Assembly (NCBI RefSeq): GCF_003315135.1
Contig: NZ_QNRK01000013.1
Coordinates: 62,001-126,000 of the forward strand
Source: Roseiarcus fermentans
GTDB lineage: Bacteria; Pseudomonadota; Alphaproteobacteria; Rhizobiales; Beijerinckiaceae
DNA length: 64,000 bases
Reading direction: 5' to 3'
The position numbers and the translations under genes were made by a program. This document shows positions 8,511 through 17,896 of this stretch, in pieces (position 1 is the stretch's first letter; each line of letters begins with the position of its first letter). Below the pieces are notes generated by a model that did no database searches, was not told the DNA's origin, and saw only the letters and a list, made by a program, of their open reading frames with translations.

Positions 8511-9347
8511 TCAGAGGGACGGCTGGCGCGAGCGCATGATCGCCGCGTTCAACTCCCCGCCGAACACGAACAGGAGGGCGACCCAGTAGAGGTACACGAG
8601 CGCGATCATCGCCGAGGCGAGCCCGGCGTACATCGAGATGTAGTTGCGCAGGTACTCGGTCAGATACGCCCCGAACGCCTCGCCGAACGCGATGCTGGTC
8701 ACGAACGTCAGCAGCACCCCCGGCAGCAGGTCGATGAATCTCGGCCGGTGGGCGGGCAGGATCCGGTGAGCCAGGAACAGCGACACCGCCAGCATGAAGG
8801 CGGCGACGCCGAGGCGCGCGAAATTCAGCACGAAGCGCGCCGTCGCGAGCGAGGGCATGAATTCGGTGAGCGCATCGAGGATCAGCGGCCCGAGCACGAC
8901 CAGGAAGGCGAGCGCGAGCAGCGCCAGCGAGCCGACGAGAACGAGCCCGAGCGACTGCAGTCTCAGCAGCCACCAGGGCCGGCGCTCGATCAGGCCGTAG
9001 GCGCGGTTCAGGCCGACTCGCAGCGCCTCGATGGCGCTCGAGGCGAACCAGAACGACAGCACCGCGCCCAGCGTGAGCAGGCCGCCGCGCGGCGCGGTCA
9101 GGACGTTCGACACCTCGTTGGCGATCGGCCGGGCGACGACGTCCGGCCACTCGGCGAACACCAGCTTCGCCGCCTCCTCGGCCAGTTCCGCCGAACCGAG
9201 GAACCCGGCCACCGCGCCCACGAAGATCAGGAAAGGAAACAGCGACATCAACAGGGTCAGGCCGATGTAGCTGGCGATCGCCCAACCGTCGTCGGAGAGG
9301 AACTTCTCCCCAGCGCTCCAAAGGATCGACGCCGTCCTGCTCACCAC
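8511..9347 (-). CDS. YihY/BrkB-family inner-membrane protein
   Basis: The 278-residue product belongs to the YihY/virulence-factor BrkB family (often mislabelled ribonuclease BN). About six hydrophobic segments are visible, starting with IASYIGLTLLMSLFPFLIF. The family signature region (FWFASSAIEALRVGLNRAY) is near the middle, and ALVYLYWVALLFVFGGELNA near the end. The role is uncertain; transport or envelope functions have been proposed for relatives. I chose the GTG at 9347 because a GGAGGGG site lies about 5 bases upstream. The frame continues to an ATG at 9422, but that adds a Gly/Arg-rich segment unlike the family. Confidence 0.85.
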   Translation of the reverse strand: MVSRTASILWSAGEKFLSDDGWAIASYIGLTLLMSLFPFLIFVGAVAGFLGSAELAEEAAKLVFAEWPDVVARPIANEVSNVLTAPRGGLLTLGAVLSFWFASSAIEALRVGLNRAYGLIERRPWWLLRLQSLGLVLVGSLALLALAFLVVLGPLILDALTEFMPSLATARFVLNFARLGVAAFMLAVSLFLAHRILPAHRPRFIDLLPGVLLTFVTSIAFGEAFGAYLTEYLRNYISMYAGLASAMIALVYLYWVALLFVFGGELNAAIMRSRQPSL

Positions 9348-9527
9348 CTGTCCCCTCCGGCCGCCGGTCACGCCGCCTCCTGAAACACTTAGCCCGGACG
9401 GCGACTCGAACGCCACCCGCACGGCGCGGTTCCGTTCCCTTCACGACCAAAGAACGCATTGCAACACCGCGAGCGCAGACGCATGCTGCGCCGCAAAAGT
9501 CCGAAGCCCAGTCAAGGAGAAGCGCTC

Positions 9528-11174
9528 GTGACGCTCGACGATCTCGCCCGCCAGGCCCAGATGACAGCCGAAGGCCTGCTGGAGTGCGCCGTGATGGCCG
9601 TGCGCGAGCGGGTGAGCGCGCACGGGAAACTGAGCGCCGCGAAGATCGAGGCCGAACAGCACGCCGCGCACGGCATCGCCTGGCTCGCCACCTACGTCGA
9701 AGCGATCAAGGAGCTGGCCGCCTACGTGCGCCGGATGCACGAGGATGGCCGCCTCGGCCAGACCGAAGAGCTCCTCTGCCGCATCGGCCTCGGCGAATAT
9801 CTCGCCCAGATCTTCGGCGGCATCCCGATGAACCAGGGCGAGATCGTTCGCCTCGCCGATTTCGGCCTCGCGGAGGCCGACATCGAGCCGTTCCGCGACG
9901 AGCCGGTGATCGATGCGCTGATCCGCTCCGGCAATACCCCGGACAATCGCGCGGCGCTCGCCGACCTCATCCGGCACGCGCCGGACGGGGCGATCGGCGA
10001 TCCGGGCCTCGACGAAACCTTCGAGGCGATCCGCGGCGAGATGCGTCGCTTCGCCGACGCCGAGGTCGTCCCGAACGCGCAGGGCTGGCACCGCGCCAAC
10101 GCCTACATCCCGCTCGACGTGATCGACGGGCTCGCCGCCATGGGCGTGTTCGGACTGACCATTCCCGAGGCCTACGGCGGCATGGGCCTGGGCAAGGTCG
10201 CCATGTGCGTCGTGTCCGAGGAGCTGTCGCGCGGTTACATCGGCGTCGGATCGCTCGGCACCCGGTCGGAGATCGCGGCCGAACTCATTCTGGTCGGCGG
10301 AACCGAGGCGCAGAAGGAAAAGTACCTGCCGGGGCTCGCGAGCGGCGCCATCCTGCCGACGGCGGTCTTCACCGAGCCCAACACCGGTTCGGACCTCGCG
10401 AGCCTCAGGACCCGCGCGACGCGCGAGGGCGACGCCTACGTGGTCAACGGGAACAAGACCTGGATCACCCACCCGGTGCGCGCCGACCTGATGACCCTGC
10501 TCGTGCGCACCAACCCGGACGAGAAGGGCTACAAGGGCCTCTCGATGCTGCTCGCCGAAAAGCCTCGCGGCAACGACGAAAACCCCTTCCCGGCCGAGGG
10601 CATGTCCGGCGGCGAGATCGAGGTGCTGGGCTATCGCGGCATGAAGGAATACGAGATCGCGTTCGACGGTTTTCGCGTTCCGGCCGACGCGCTTCTGGGC
10701 GGCGTCGAGGGCCAGGGCTTCAAGCAGCTGATGGAGACCTTCGAATCGGCCCGGATCCAGACGGCGGCGCGCGCGGTCGGGGTGGCGCAATGCGCCTTCG
10801 AGCTCGGCCTGCGCTACGCGCGGGAGCGCGTCCAGTTCGGCAAGACGCTGATCCACTTCCCGCGCGTCGCCGACAAGCTGGTGATGATGGCGGTCGAGAT
10901 CCACATCGCCCGCCAGATCACCTATTTCGCCGGGCGGGCCAAGGACGCCGGCCGTCGCTGCGACCTCGAGGCCGGCATGGCGAAGCTGCTCGCGGCGCGC
11001 GTGGCCTGGGCGGCGGCCGACAATGCGCTGCAGATCCACGGCGGCAACGGCTTCGCGCTGGAATACCCGATCTCCCGCGTGCTCTGCGACGCGCGCATCC
11101 TCAACATTTTCGAGGGCGCGGCCGAAATCCAGGCGCAGGTGATCGCCCGACGTCTGCTCGAAGGCGGGAACTGA
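9528..11174 (+). CDS. mcd: Acyl-CoA dehydrogenase, probably (2S)-methylsuccinyl-CoA dehydrogenase
   Basis: The 548-residue length is well above the roughly 380 of ordinary acyl-CoA dehydrogenases. The extra 150 residues are an N-terminal helical domain with LGEYLAQIFGGIPMNQGEIV, as in methylsuccinyl-CoA dehydrogenase of the ethylmalonyl-CoA pathway, where it oxidises (2S)-methylsuccinyl-CoA to mesaconyl-CoA. The core has the flavoprotein signatures AVFTEPNTGSDLASLRT and LQIHGGNGFALEYP, and IFEGAAEIQ near the C-terminus. The GTG at 9528 has AAGGAGA 8 bases upstream; an ATG at 9483 is possible but lacks such a site. The pathway regenerates glyoxylate in serine-cycle methylotrophs, which fits the xox island; the specific assignment is from family resemblance. 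Confidence 0.82.
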   Translation: MTLDDLARQAQMTAEGLLECAVMAVRERVSAHGKLSAAKIEAEQHAAHGIAWLATYVEAIKELAAYVRRMHEDGRLGQTEELLCRIGLGEYLAQIFGGIPMNQGEIVRLADFGLAEADIEPFRDEPVIDALIRSGNTPDNRAALADLIRHAPDGAIGDPGLDETFEAIRGEMRRFADAEVVPNAQGWHRANAYIPLDVIDGLAAMGVFGLTIPEAYGGMGLGKVAMCVVSEELSRGYIGVGSLGTRSEIAAELILVGGTEAQKEKYLPGLASGAILPTAVFTEPNTGSDLASLRTRATREGDAYVVNGNKTWITHPVRADLMTLLVRTNPDEKGYKGLSMLLAEKPRGNDENPFPAEGMSGGEIEVLGYRGMKEYEIAFDGFRVPADALLGGVEGQGFKQLMETFESARIQTAARAVGVAQCAFELGLRYARERVQFGKTLIHFPRVADKLVMMAVEIHIARQITYFAGRAKDAGRRCDLEAGMAKLLAARVAWAAADNALQIHGGNGFALEYPISRVLCDARILNIFEGAAEIQAQVIARRLLEGGN

Positions 11175-11177
11175 GAT

Positions 11178-11207
11178 GGCGGCGGCCGCGACAAAGCGGC
11201 CGCCGCC
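11178..11207. terminator. Strong hairpin between convergent genes
   Basis: A perfect 12-bp stem (GGCGGCGGCCGC and its complement) with loop GACAAA, 3 bases after the acyl-CoA dehydrogenase stop and before the end of the convergent RlpA-like gene. It has no T-run; probably a bidirectional terminator or mRNA 3' stabiliser. Confidence 0.55.
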
Positions 11208-11251
11208 AGCCCGGAAGCGAACGCGTCAGATCCGGACGAGAACGAAGAGGC

Positions 11252-11560
11252 TCACAGCTTTTCGAGCCGCACGTGGGCGACGCCCGCCTGCCTGAATCCC
11301 AGCGCGGCGGCGGCCGGGATCGATACGTCGATGACCCGGCCACGAATGAACGGCCCACGGTCGACGATCCTGACGACCGCCGTGCGGCCGTTGTCGAGGT
11401 TGGTCACTCGCACCTGCGTCCCGAACGGCAGGGTCCGATGCGCGGCGATGAGGCCGCTCTTGTGAGGATAACTATAGTAGGAGGCCATTCCGAATTCGGC
11501 GGCCGAAGCCGGGAAGGCTAATGAAGTGGCAATTGCGAAGATCGTTACGAGTTTCTGCAT
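11252..11560 (-). CDS. Short RlpA-like double-psi beta-barrel protein
   Basis: The 102-residue product has a signal peptide ([20 protein letters not shown]) followed by one RlpA-type double-psi beta-barrel: [13 protein letters not shown], then [17 protein letters not shown] and VRIVDRGPF, ending in AAAALGF. RlpA proteins bind or cleave peptidoglycan at the septum. Here there is no SPOR domain and the protein is much shorter than E. coli RlpA, so it is a minimal secreted form, and ASYY replaces the usual ASWY. The ATG at 11560 has AAGG upstream; a longer TTG start would add only two residues. Confidence 0.85.
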   Translation of the reverse strand: MQKLVTIFAIATSLAFPASAAEFGMASYYSYPHKSGLIAAHRTLPFGTQVRVTNLDNGRTAVVRIVDRGPFIRGRVIDVSIPAAAALGFRQAGVAHVRLEKL

Positions 11561-11794
11561 CCGCAAAACCTTTTTCCATTGATATGCTCGATCCCCCTGT
11601 AGGTTTTATACGGCGGAAAGATGGCGCTGTCCTGTGAACAGCAAGACAGTTCAACTCGGGCCGCGGCGGTCTCGCGCCCGCGTCGAGCGATCCACCGGCA
11701 AGCGGCGCCGACGTCCGGTCACTCACGCCGACGGCGGTTTTCCGCCATAATGCGCGCCTATTTCGCAGACGGTTCGAAGGAACGAAGGAAGCCG

Positions 11795-13333
11795 ATGCTC
11801 GATTTGCCGACGCGCGGGAACAGAGCGAGCGGCGTCGTTTCGACGGCGGCCGGGTTCGCGTCGGCGCGTCCGGCGCAACGCGAACCGGACTCGCGGGCGC
11901 GTTTCGGCCTCGCCGGGCGGGTTCTCGTCGTCACCATCGGCTTTGCCTTGCTCGCGATGGGACTGTTCTACGTCGCCCGGCTGGCCTCCTATCGCGAGAC
12001 CTGGTTGCACAACAAGATAACGGTTGCGCAGACCGCGCTGGAGGCGTTCGACGCGGTCGGCTCCCACGAGCTTTCTCCCGACATCGCCCGAAAAGTGCTG
12101 GAGAGCATCGGCTTGAAGGCGATCGTCGTGTCGACGCCTTCGGGGCGAAGGACAGTTTCCGCGTCGCCGCAGCCCGCAGCGGACATTTCGATTGATCCGA
12201 CCCGCGAGGCGTTCCTCGACAGCGTCGGCGCCGCGTTCCGGACCCTCGCCGCCGGTCGGGGCCAGGTGGTCGCCGTCACCGAGGCGACGGCGGCCGACGG
12301 CGGCCGGATCGAGGTCACGCTGGATGAAACGCCGTTGGTCGCGGCGCTGTGGCGCGTCTCGAACACGTTCCTCAACATCGCGCTTCTGATCGCAACCGTG
12401 GTCGCCAGCGTCCTCTGGACGGCCCTGTGGATCATGGTTCTGCGGCCGATGCGGCGGTTGACGTCGAACATCATCGCCTTCGGCCAACGACCGCAGGACG
12501 TGTCGCGCATCATCGCGCCGAGCGGACGCGACGACGAGATCGGCCGCGCCGAGAAAGCGCTCGCGGCCATGCAGAAGACGCTCGCGCATGAACTCGCGCA
12601 ACGCAAGCGCATGGCCGAGCTCGGGCTTGCGGTCGCCCGAATCAATCACGACTTGCGCAACATTCTCTCGGCCGCCCAGCTCATCTCCGACCGCCTCGCG
12701 ACCATCCCCGACCCGCAGGCGCAGCGGCTGGCGCCGAGGCTCGTGGCGACGCTGGATCGCGCCATCCAGTTCTGCCAGACCACCCTGACCTACGGGGCCG
12801 GAAGCGAACAGCCTCCCGAACGCCGGCCGTTCGACCTGAACAAGATGGTGCAGGACGTCGCGGAGACGGCGCGCGACGAGCACGGCGAGGACATCGACTA
12901 TCACGTCGACATCCCGCCGCGCTTCGAGGTCTACGCCGACCCGGATCATATCCTTCGCGTGCTCGAGAATTTGAGCCGCAACGCCGCCCAGGCGCTGCTC
13001 GAGAAGGGCGTTGCGGGCGGACGGCCGAAGTCGATCCGCTTCGCGGCGATCCGCACCGACGGCGAGGCGCTGATCGAGATCAGCGACACCGGCCCCGGCT
13101 TTCCGCCTGACCGTAAGGAGCGGATCTTCGAGCCGTTCCAGAAATCGACCAGCCAGGCGGGGACGGGCCTTGGCCTGTCGATCGCCGCGGACCTCGTCAC
13201 CCGCAACGGCGGCTGCATCGACCTCGCGCCCGCCAAGGCCGACGACTTCTATTGCGGAGCGCGTTTTCTCATCAAGCTTCCAACCCCGGAACGCGCCGCC
13301 CTGACCAACGCCCGGCCCGGCGTCGAGGCTTAG
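11795..13333 (+). CDS. Membrane sensor histidine kinase
   Basis: The 512-residue product has a cytoplasmic N-terminus, a first membrane segment ([19 protein letters not shown]), a periplasmic sensing region of about 130 residues, a second membrane segment ([20 protein letters not shown]), a HAMP-like linker, and a kinase core. The phosphoacceptor motif is [11 protein letters not shown]. The ATP-binding domain shows an N-box [12 protein letters not shown], the G1 motif [17 protein letters not shown] and GTGLGLSIA. No response regulator is adjacent, so the partner is elsewhere. The ATG at 11795 is preceded by GAAGGAA. The signal is unknown. Confidence 0.88.
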   Translation: MLDLPTRGNRASGVVSTAAGFASARPAQREPDSRARFGLAGRVLVVTIGFALLAMGLFYVARLASYRETWLHNKITVAQTALEAFDAVGSHELSPDIARKVLESIGLKAIVVSTPSGRRTVSASPQPAADISIDPTREAFLDSVGAAFRTLAAGRGQVVAVTEATAADGGRIEVTLDETPLVAALWRVSNTFLNIALLIATVVASVLWTALWIMVLRPMRRLTSNIIAFGQRPQDVSRIIAPSGRDDEIGRAEKALAAMQKTLAHELAQRKRMAELGLAVARINHDLRNILSAAQLISDRLATIPDPQAQRLAPRLVATLDRAIQFCQTTLTYGAGSEQPPERRPFDLNKMVQDVAETARDEHGEDIDYHVDIPPRFEVYADPDHILRVLENLSRNAAQALLEKGVAGGRPKSIRFAAIRTDGEALIEISDTGPGFPPDRKERIFEPFQKSTSQAGTGLGLSIAADLVTRNGGCIDLAPAKADDFYCGARFLIKLPTPERAALTNARPGVEA

Positions 13334-13457
13334 CGAAGCCCTTTTCCCCCGGAACGTCATGCGCGCCGCGCGGCGCTTCCGCGCGACGCGCGGCTCCGCT
13401 ATGAGTGCCCTGTCGCGGCGAGACCAGTGGGGTCCGATGCGCGCGGAGAGCGAAATC

Positions 13458-14249
13458 ATGTCCATCGCCAGCGCCGCCGCCGCCCGGACGCGGGATATCG
13501 CCTTTCTGTCGTCCGGATCGCAGGAAGCCGAAGACGCCCGCGACGCCCTCGTCGCGCGGTACGGCAACGTCCAGCCCGAAGAGGCGGACGTCATCGTCGC
13601 CCTCGGCGGCGACGGCCTGATGCTGCAGACCCTGCACCGCACGATGAGGGCGCCCAAGCCGATCTACGGCATGAACCGCGGCTCGGTCGGCTTCCTGATG
13701 AACGAATATGCCGAGCACAACCTTCCCGAGCGGCTCGCGGCGGCGCTGCCGTCGATCATTCATCCCCTCTTCATGCGGGCCGTCGACGTCAGGGGCGTCG
13801 AGACGACCGCGCGGGCGATCAACGAGGTCTCGCTTTTGCGCCAGACCTATCAGGCGGCCAAGCTCAGCATCGAAGTCGATTCGGCGACGCGGCTCAGCGA
13901 GCTCATCGCCGACGGCATTCTGGTGGCGACGCCGGCCGGATCGACCGCCTACAACCTGTCGGCCAACGGGCCGATCCTGCCGCTCGCCGCGCCCCTGATG
14001 GCCCTGACGCCGCTGTCGCCCTTCCGACCGCGGCGCTGGCGCGGGGCCCTGCTGCCGGACGCCGCGCGCGTCGTGATCGAGGTCCTCGAAGCCGACAAGC
14101 GCCCGGTCGCCGCAGCGGCCGACCATTACGAGATCCGTCGGGTGACCCGGGTCGAAGTGTCGATGGACCGGGCGACGTCGCTCATCATCATGCACGACCC
14201 GGGCCACTCGCTCGACGAGCGCATCTTGCGCGAGCAGTTCCGCTACTAG
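13458..14249 (+). CDS. nadK: NAD kinase
   Basis: This 263-residue enzyme phosphorylates NAD to NADP. The diagnostic GGDG motif ([16 protein letters not shown]) lies near residue 50, followed by [27 protein letters not shown] and the conserved [18 protein letters not shown]. Length and motif order are those of compact alphaproteobacterial NadK. An in-frame ATG at 13437 would add seven residues; neither start has a decisive ribosome site. A dispersed repeat follows about 30 bases after the stop, then nudK. Confidence 0.93.
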   Translation: MSIASAAAARTRDIAFLSSGSQEAEDARDALVARYGNVQPEEADVIVALGGDGLMLQTLHRTMRAPKPIYGMNRGSVGFLMNEYAEHNLPERLAAALPSIIHPLFMRAVDVRGVETTARAINEVSLLRQTYQAAKLSIEVDSATRLSELIADGILVATPAGSTAYNLSANGPILPLAAPLMALTPLSPFRPRRWRGALLPDAARVVIEVLEADKRPVAAAADHYEIRRVTRVEVSMDRATSLIIMHDPGHSLDERILREQFRY

Positions 14250-14278
14250 AGTATCTCCCAAGATCGACCCGGAAGGAC

Positions 14279-14447
14279 GCCGTCATCGCGAGCGAAGCGA
14301 GGCGATCCAGGGGCCGCTGGCGCCGCCTCTCAATCGTCCCGCCGGCCCTCGGGATTCGTCGCGAGCAGAAGACGGAGCAATGCTTACCGGAGGGAGCAAG
14401 CGGCGGCGCGGATTGCTTCGTCGCTTTGCTCCTCGCAATGACGGGGT
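14279..14447. repeat. Dispersed palindromic repeat, copy B
   Basis: It begins GCCGTCATCGCGAGCGAAGC and ends TTGCTCCTCGCAATGACGGG, with the same core as copy A (AATCGTCCCGCC, then GCGAGCAGAAGACGGAGCAA). It fills the nadK-nudK gap and ends 12 bases before the nudK ATG, so it forms the nudK mRNA leader. Confidence 0.88.
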
Positions 14448-14458
14448 TGGGAGCATCC

Positions 14459-15034
14459 ATGGTCAAGTCAGCGCGCGTTCTGGGCGAACAGGTTCTGTCG
14501 CGCGGCCGCTTCGATCTCACCCGAACCGACATCGAGGTGGTCGAGGACGACGGCGAAACGCGGCGGCTGTCGCACGAGGTCTATCGCCACGGCCTCGCCG
14601 CCGCGGCGCTCCTCTACGATCCCGACCGCGCGGTCGTGACGCTGGTCAGGCAGTTCCGCGGCGGGGCGTACCTGTGCGACGGGACGCTCGCGACGATCGA
14701 GGCCTGCGCCGGCATGCTCGACGGAGACCAGCCCGCGGATTGCGTCGTCCGCGAAGCGCTCGAGGAGACCGGCCTCGCCATCGACGCCCCGCGGCACGCC
14801 TTCGACGCCTTCATGAGCCCAGGCGGCATGACCGAGAAGATCGCCTGCTTCGTCGCCCGCTACGACGCGTCGAGCAGGGTCGGCGCCGGCGGCGGCGTCG
14901 ACGACGACGAGCACATCGTGGTTCTGGAGCTGCCGTTCGCCGAGGCGCTCGCAATGATCGGACGCGGTGAGATCGCTGACGCCAAGACGATCGCGCTGCT
15001 CTACTACGCCCGGGCGACCGGCTTGATGGACTGA
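14459..15034 (+). CDS. nudK: Nudix hydrolase, NudK (GDP-mannose pyrophosphatase) type
   Basis: The 191-residue product hydrolyses a nucleoside diphosphate sugar or related compound. The Nudix helix reads CAGMLDGDQPADCVV followed by REALEETGL, and FMSPGGMTEKI comes shortly after; this AGMLD...REALEETG...MSPGG order is typical of NudK. Upstream are the N-terminal strands (LSHEVYRHGLAAAALL) and VTLVRQFRGGAY, as in E. coli NudK. The ATG at 14459 lies just after the palindromic repeat; GGGAG at the repeat border is the only visible ribosome site. Substrate preference is inferred from family. Confidence 0.87.
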   Translation: MVKSARVLGEQVLSRGRFDLTRTDIEVVEDDGETRRLSHEVYRHGLAAAALLYDPDRAVVTLVRQFRGGAYLCDGTLATIEACAGMLDGDQPADCVVREALEETGLAIDAPRHAFDAFMSPGGMTEKIACFVARYDASSRVGAGGGVDDDEHIVVLELPFAEALAMIGRGEIADAKTIALLYYARATGLMD

Positions 15035-15068
15035 GGGTCGCCGCCACAGGCGAGCCGGAGGCGAGGGC

Positions 15069-15091
15069 GCGCCGCCGGAGGTCGGCGGCGC
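15069..15091. terminator. Hairpin downstream of nudK
   Basis: A 9-bp perfect stem (GCGCCGCCG and its complement) with a 5-base loop, 34 bases after the nudK stop. No T-run follows, so the evidence is structural only. Confidence 0.4.
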
Positions 15092-15301
15092 TTCCGCTTG
15101 CGGATAGCCCCGTTCCGCCTGCAGGCGTCGGCGCGCGCATCCTTTGCGAAATCCGAGGCGCGCACGCCGCACAAGATTCCGATGCGAGTCCCGTCACGGG
15201 ACTTTCAAGCGGGTATGGAAATGGTCTTTATAGGCCGCGAATCGTGACCGGTGGCCGGGACGTGTCTTTCGCGGCGGCGGCCAAATATGGAAGGAACCGC
15301 G

Positions 15302-17362
15302 ATGGCGCTGTTTGACGCCCTGATCGACGACGTGGGACATCGCTTCGGACTCGGCGCGAAGGCCGAGCCGCTGGTGCGGGAGGCCCTGGCCCTGATTCTC
15401 GGGGCGGAGGGCGGGATCGGCGGCTTTGTCGGCGCGTTCAAGCGCGCCGGCCTCGGCCCGCTCGCCGCATCCTGGCTCGGACGGCCGGACGCAGCGCCGC
15501 TCGCGGCCGGCGACGCGGCGAAGGCGCTCGGCGCATTTCCGCTCGACGGCGTCGCCCACCGGCTCGACATCGCCCTGCCGGCCGTTTCCGGCGCCCTCGC
15601 CTATGCGCTGCCGAAGCTCGTCGGCCTGCTGACGCCGGGCGGCGCCATACCGGCCGCCCTTCCGGCCGAAGCGACGAACTTCCTCGCGCCGCAAGCCCCC
15701 CACGCCGCCTCCGGCGACGACCACGGCCACGGCGACGCCGTCAAGCGCATCCGCGCCGGCGCGACCGCGCCGGTCTGGCTCTGGCCGCTCGTCGGCGCCG
15801 GAGCGATCGTCGGCCTCGGCTGGGGCGTCTGGCCGATCCTGGTCCCGAACCCGCCGCTGACGGCGGCGCCGCGGTCGGCCGCGCCCGCGACGGCCGCCGC
15901 TCCGACGGCCGCCGCTCCGGCGGTCGCATCCGCTGCGGCGCCGACTGCGCCGGGCGCGACCGCTGCGGCGCCCTCGCCGGCCGCTGCGTCCGCCGCAGCT
16001 CCGGCGGCGACGACCGCCGCCGCGCCCGCTCCGACTGCGGCGCCCGCAGCGACTGCGGCTCCGACTGCTGCCGACGCGACCGCCGCGGCGTCCGCTTCGG
16101 CGCCGGCGCCCGCCGCCGCTGCGGCTCCGGCCGCGGCGGCTTTGGCCACGGCGGCTCCGGCCACAACGGCTCCGGCCATGACGACCGCTGCGCCGGTTGC
16201 GGCTCCCGTCGCAAGCCCGGCGGCGACGACCGCCGCGTCTCTGGCGCCGGCGCCCGCCCCGGCGACTGCCGAGGCCGCGGCGGTTGCGCCGGCCGCGACC
16301 GCCGCGGCGCCCGCTCCGGCTGCGGCGCCCGCCGCTGCTCCGGCTCCGGCCGCTGCGCCCGCTTCCGCTGCCGCCACGACGACGGCTGCGCCGGTTGCGG
16401 CGCCCGCCGCCGCTGCGACTCCGGCCGCTGCGCCCGCCGCTGCTCCGGCTCCGGCCGCTGCGCCCGCCGCCGCTGCCGCCACGACGACGGCTGCGCCGGT
16501 TGCGGCGCCCGCCGCCGCTCCGGCGCCCGCGCCCGGGACGCCTGCGACGCTCACGATCGACGACGAGAAGGGCCTGGGCGTGGCCCAGGTGTCCGGGGCG
16601 GTGCGCGACGAACAGACCCGCGCCTCGATCCGCGACGCGCTGACAGCGACGTTCGGGGCCGAAAACTTCAAGGGCGACGTTGCGGTCGACCCGGGCCGCG
16701 CTTCGGCGCCGTGGCTCGCAAAACTGGGCGACGCGCTCAAGGCGGTCCGCGTCCCGGGCCTCAAGGCGGCCTTCGACGGCGCCTCGATCCAGCTCGAGGG
16801 GGCGATCCCCTCGATGGGACGCCAGCAGGTCGCAGCCCTGCTCGGGTCGATCTATGGCGACGCCGTCACGGTCGCGGGCCCCGGCGCGAAGCCGGCTCCG
16901 GCCGCCGCGTCGCCCGCGACGCCGTCGATCGAGGAGCGCGCCGCCGCGGCCAACGCCAAGGCGGAAGCTGCGCTCGGCGCGCTCACCTCCGGCTCCGGCG
17001 CCAAGGAGGTCGCGTCGGCGCTCAACCTATCGGTGATCAATTTCGCCTCCTCCAGCGCGGAGACGCCGGAATCGGTGACGGCGCTGCTGAACGACGCCGC
17101 ACGATTGTTCAAGACGCTGCCGGAGGGGACGGAGATCGAGATCGCCGGCTACACCGACAACACCGGCGACCCCGACGCCAACCTCGTCCTGTCGCGCCAG
17201 CGCGCCGAGTCGGTGCGCGCCGCGCTGGTCAAGGCCGGCGCGCCGGAAGCCATGCTGACCGCGAAGGGCTACGGGGCGGCCGATCCGGTCGACAGCAACG
17301 ACACGGAGGAAGGCCGGTTCCACAACCGCCGCATCGAGTACCACGTCCTCACGGCGCCGTAA
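15302..17362 (+). CDS. YidB-like / Ala-Pro linker / OmpA-domain fusion
   Basis: The 686-residue product has an unusual layout. Residues 1-115 resemble the YidB/DUF937 family (FDALIDDVGHRFG, then GGIGGFVGAFKRAGLG and SWLG). One membrane segment follows near 157-178 (VWLWPLVGAGAIVGLGWGVW). About 230 residues of Ala/Pro-rich low complexity come next, then a BON-like alpha/beta region (about 418-520). The last 115 residues form an OmpA peptidoglycan-binding domain with INFASSSAE, EIEIAGYTDNTG and LVLSRQRAESVRAAL. This suggests an inner-membrane protein reaching through the periplasm to hold the wall. The ATG at 15302 has GGAAGGAA upstream. No neighbour explains the YidB part. Confidence 0.82.
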   Translation: MALFDALIDDVGHRFGLGAKAEPLVREALALILGAEGGIGGFVGAFKRAGLGPLAASWLGRPDAAPLAAGDAAKALGAFPLDGVAHRLDIALPAVSGALAYALPKLVGLLTPGGAIPAALPAEATNFLAPQAPHAASGDDHGHGDAVKRIRAGATAPVWLWPLVGAGAIVGLGWGVWPILVPNPPLTAAPRSAAPATAAAPTAAAPAVASAAAPTAPGATAAAPSPAAASAAAPAATTAAAPAPTAAPAATAAPTAADATAAASASAPAPAAAAAPAAAALATAAPATTAPAMTTAAPVAAPVASPAATTAASLAPAPAPATAEAAAVAPAATAAAPAPAAAPAAAPAPAAAPASAAATTTAAPVAAPAAAATPAAAPAAAPAPAAAPAAAAATTTAAPVAAPAAAPAPAPGTPATLTIDDEKGLGVAQVSGAVRDEQTRASIRDALTATFGAENFKGDVAVDPGRASAPWLAKLGDALKAVRVPGLKAAFDGASIQLEGAIPSMGRQQVAALLGSIYGDAVTVAGPGAKPAPAAASPATPSIEERAAAANAKAEAALGALTSGSGAKEVASALNLSVINFASSSAETPESVTALLNDAARLFKTLPEGTEIEIAGYTDNTGDPDANLVLSRQRAESVRAALVKAGAPEAMLTAKGYGAADPVDSNDTEEGRFHNRRIEYHVLTAP
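16325..16534 (+). repeat. Recent 105-bp tandem duplication in the Ala/Pro linker
   Basis: Two nearly identical units start at 16325 and 16430 (GCGCCCGCCGCTGCTCCGGC), inside the Ala/Pro-coding region. Each carries the block coding for TTTAAPVAAPA. The period is a multiple of three, so the frame is kept. The whole 15870-16550 stretch is made of degenerate shorter Ala/Pro repeats. Confidence 0.75.
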
Positions 17363-17377
17363 TTCTGCAAGGCCGGG

Positions 17378-17394
17378 GGCGGCGAGACGCCGCC
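17378..17394. terminator. Hairpin between convergent genes
   Basis: A 7-bp stem (GGCGGCG with CGCCGCC) and 3-base loop lie between the OmpA-fusion stop and the end of the convergent membrane-protein gene. A plausible but short bidirectional terminator. Confidence 0.35.
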
Positions 17395-17402
17395 GCTCCC
17401 GA

Positions 17403-17879
17403 TTAGGAGAAGAACCCTCCGCGCGCGCCGGCGACCGCGCCGAGAATCGTGATCGCCGCCGCCGTCAGCAGGACGAGGTGGACGCGGTGGAGCCTGCGCA
17501 GCACGCCGGCCGGATCGCGCGCCGCCTCGGCTTCGAGAAAGCGATGCGCCGCGGGTTCGATTCCGAACACCAAGATCATGAAGATCGCCCAGACCAGCGC
17601 CATCGCGTCCATCCACCAGAACGACGGGTCGGCGAAGCGGGACCACAGGTCCAGCCGCCAGATCATCCACAGTCCGGTGAGGCCCGCGAGCGGAATCGAC
17701 CACCGCACCTGGGCGGCGAAGCGGTTCTCGATCGATTCGAACAGCGCCCAGCCCTGCTGCGCGGACGCAGCGGCCCGCGCTAGCGGCAGGGCGACGAGCG
17801 TCACCATGCCGACCCCGCCGATCCAGTGAACCACGGCCAGCACGTGCAGGGCGCGCGCGACTTCGACGTCGTCGATCAT
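17403..17879 (-). CDS. Four-helix integral membrane protein (CopD-like)
   Basis: The 158-residue product has about four hydrophobic segments: ALHVLAVVHWIGGVGMVTLVALP, a middle WSIPLAGLTGLWMIW, a WMDAMALVWAIFMILVFG segment and a C-terminal LVLLTAAAITILGAVAG. The conserved His and Trp in the first helix (HVLAVVHWIGG) recall CopD/DUF2269-like membrane proteins, some of which bind haem or copper, but I would not assign a function. The ATG at 17879 has AAGGA about 6 bases upstream. It lies downstream of folD on the same strand. Confidence 0.65.
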   Translation of the reverse strand: MIDDVEVARALHVLAVVHWIGGVGMVTLVALPLARAAASAQQGWALFESIENRFAAQVRWSIPLAGLTGLWMIWRLDLWSRFADPSFWWMDAMALVWAIFMILVFGIEPAAHRFLEAEAARDPAGVLRRLHRVHLVLLTAAAITILGAVAGARGGFFS

Positions 17880-17896
17880 GGGAATCCTTGTCCAGT

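Noticed and set aside
11723-13657. 644-codon minus-strand ORF opposite the histidine kinase
   Set aside because: Antisense to a gene with complete kinase motifs; no recognisable domain.
15870-16550. Repeats resembling a CRISPR array
   Set aside because: Units are short, in frame, Ala/Pro-coding and without spacers of constant length.
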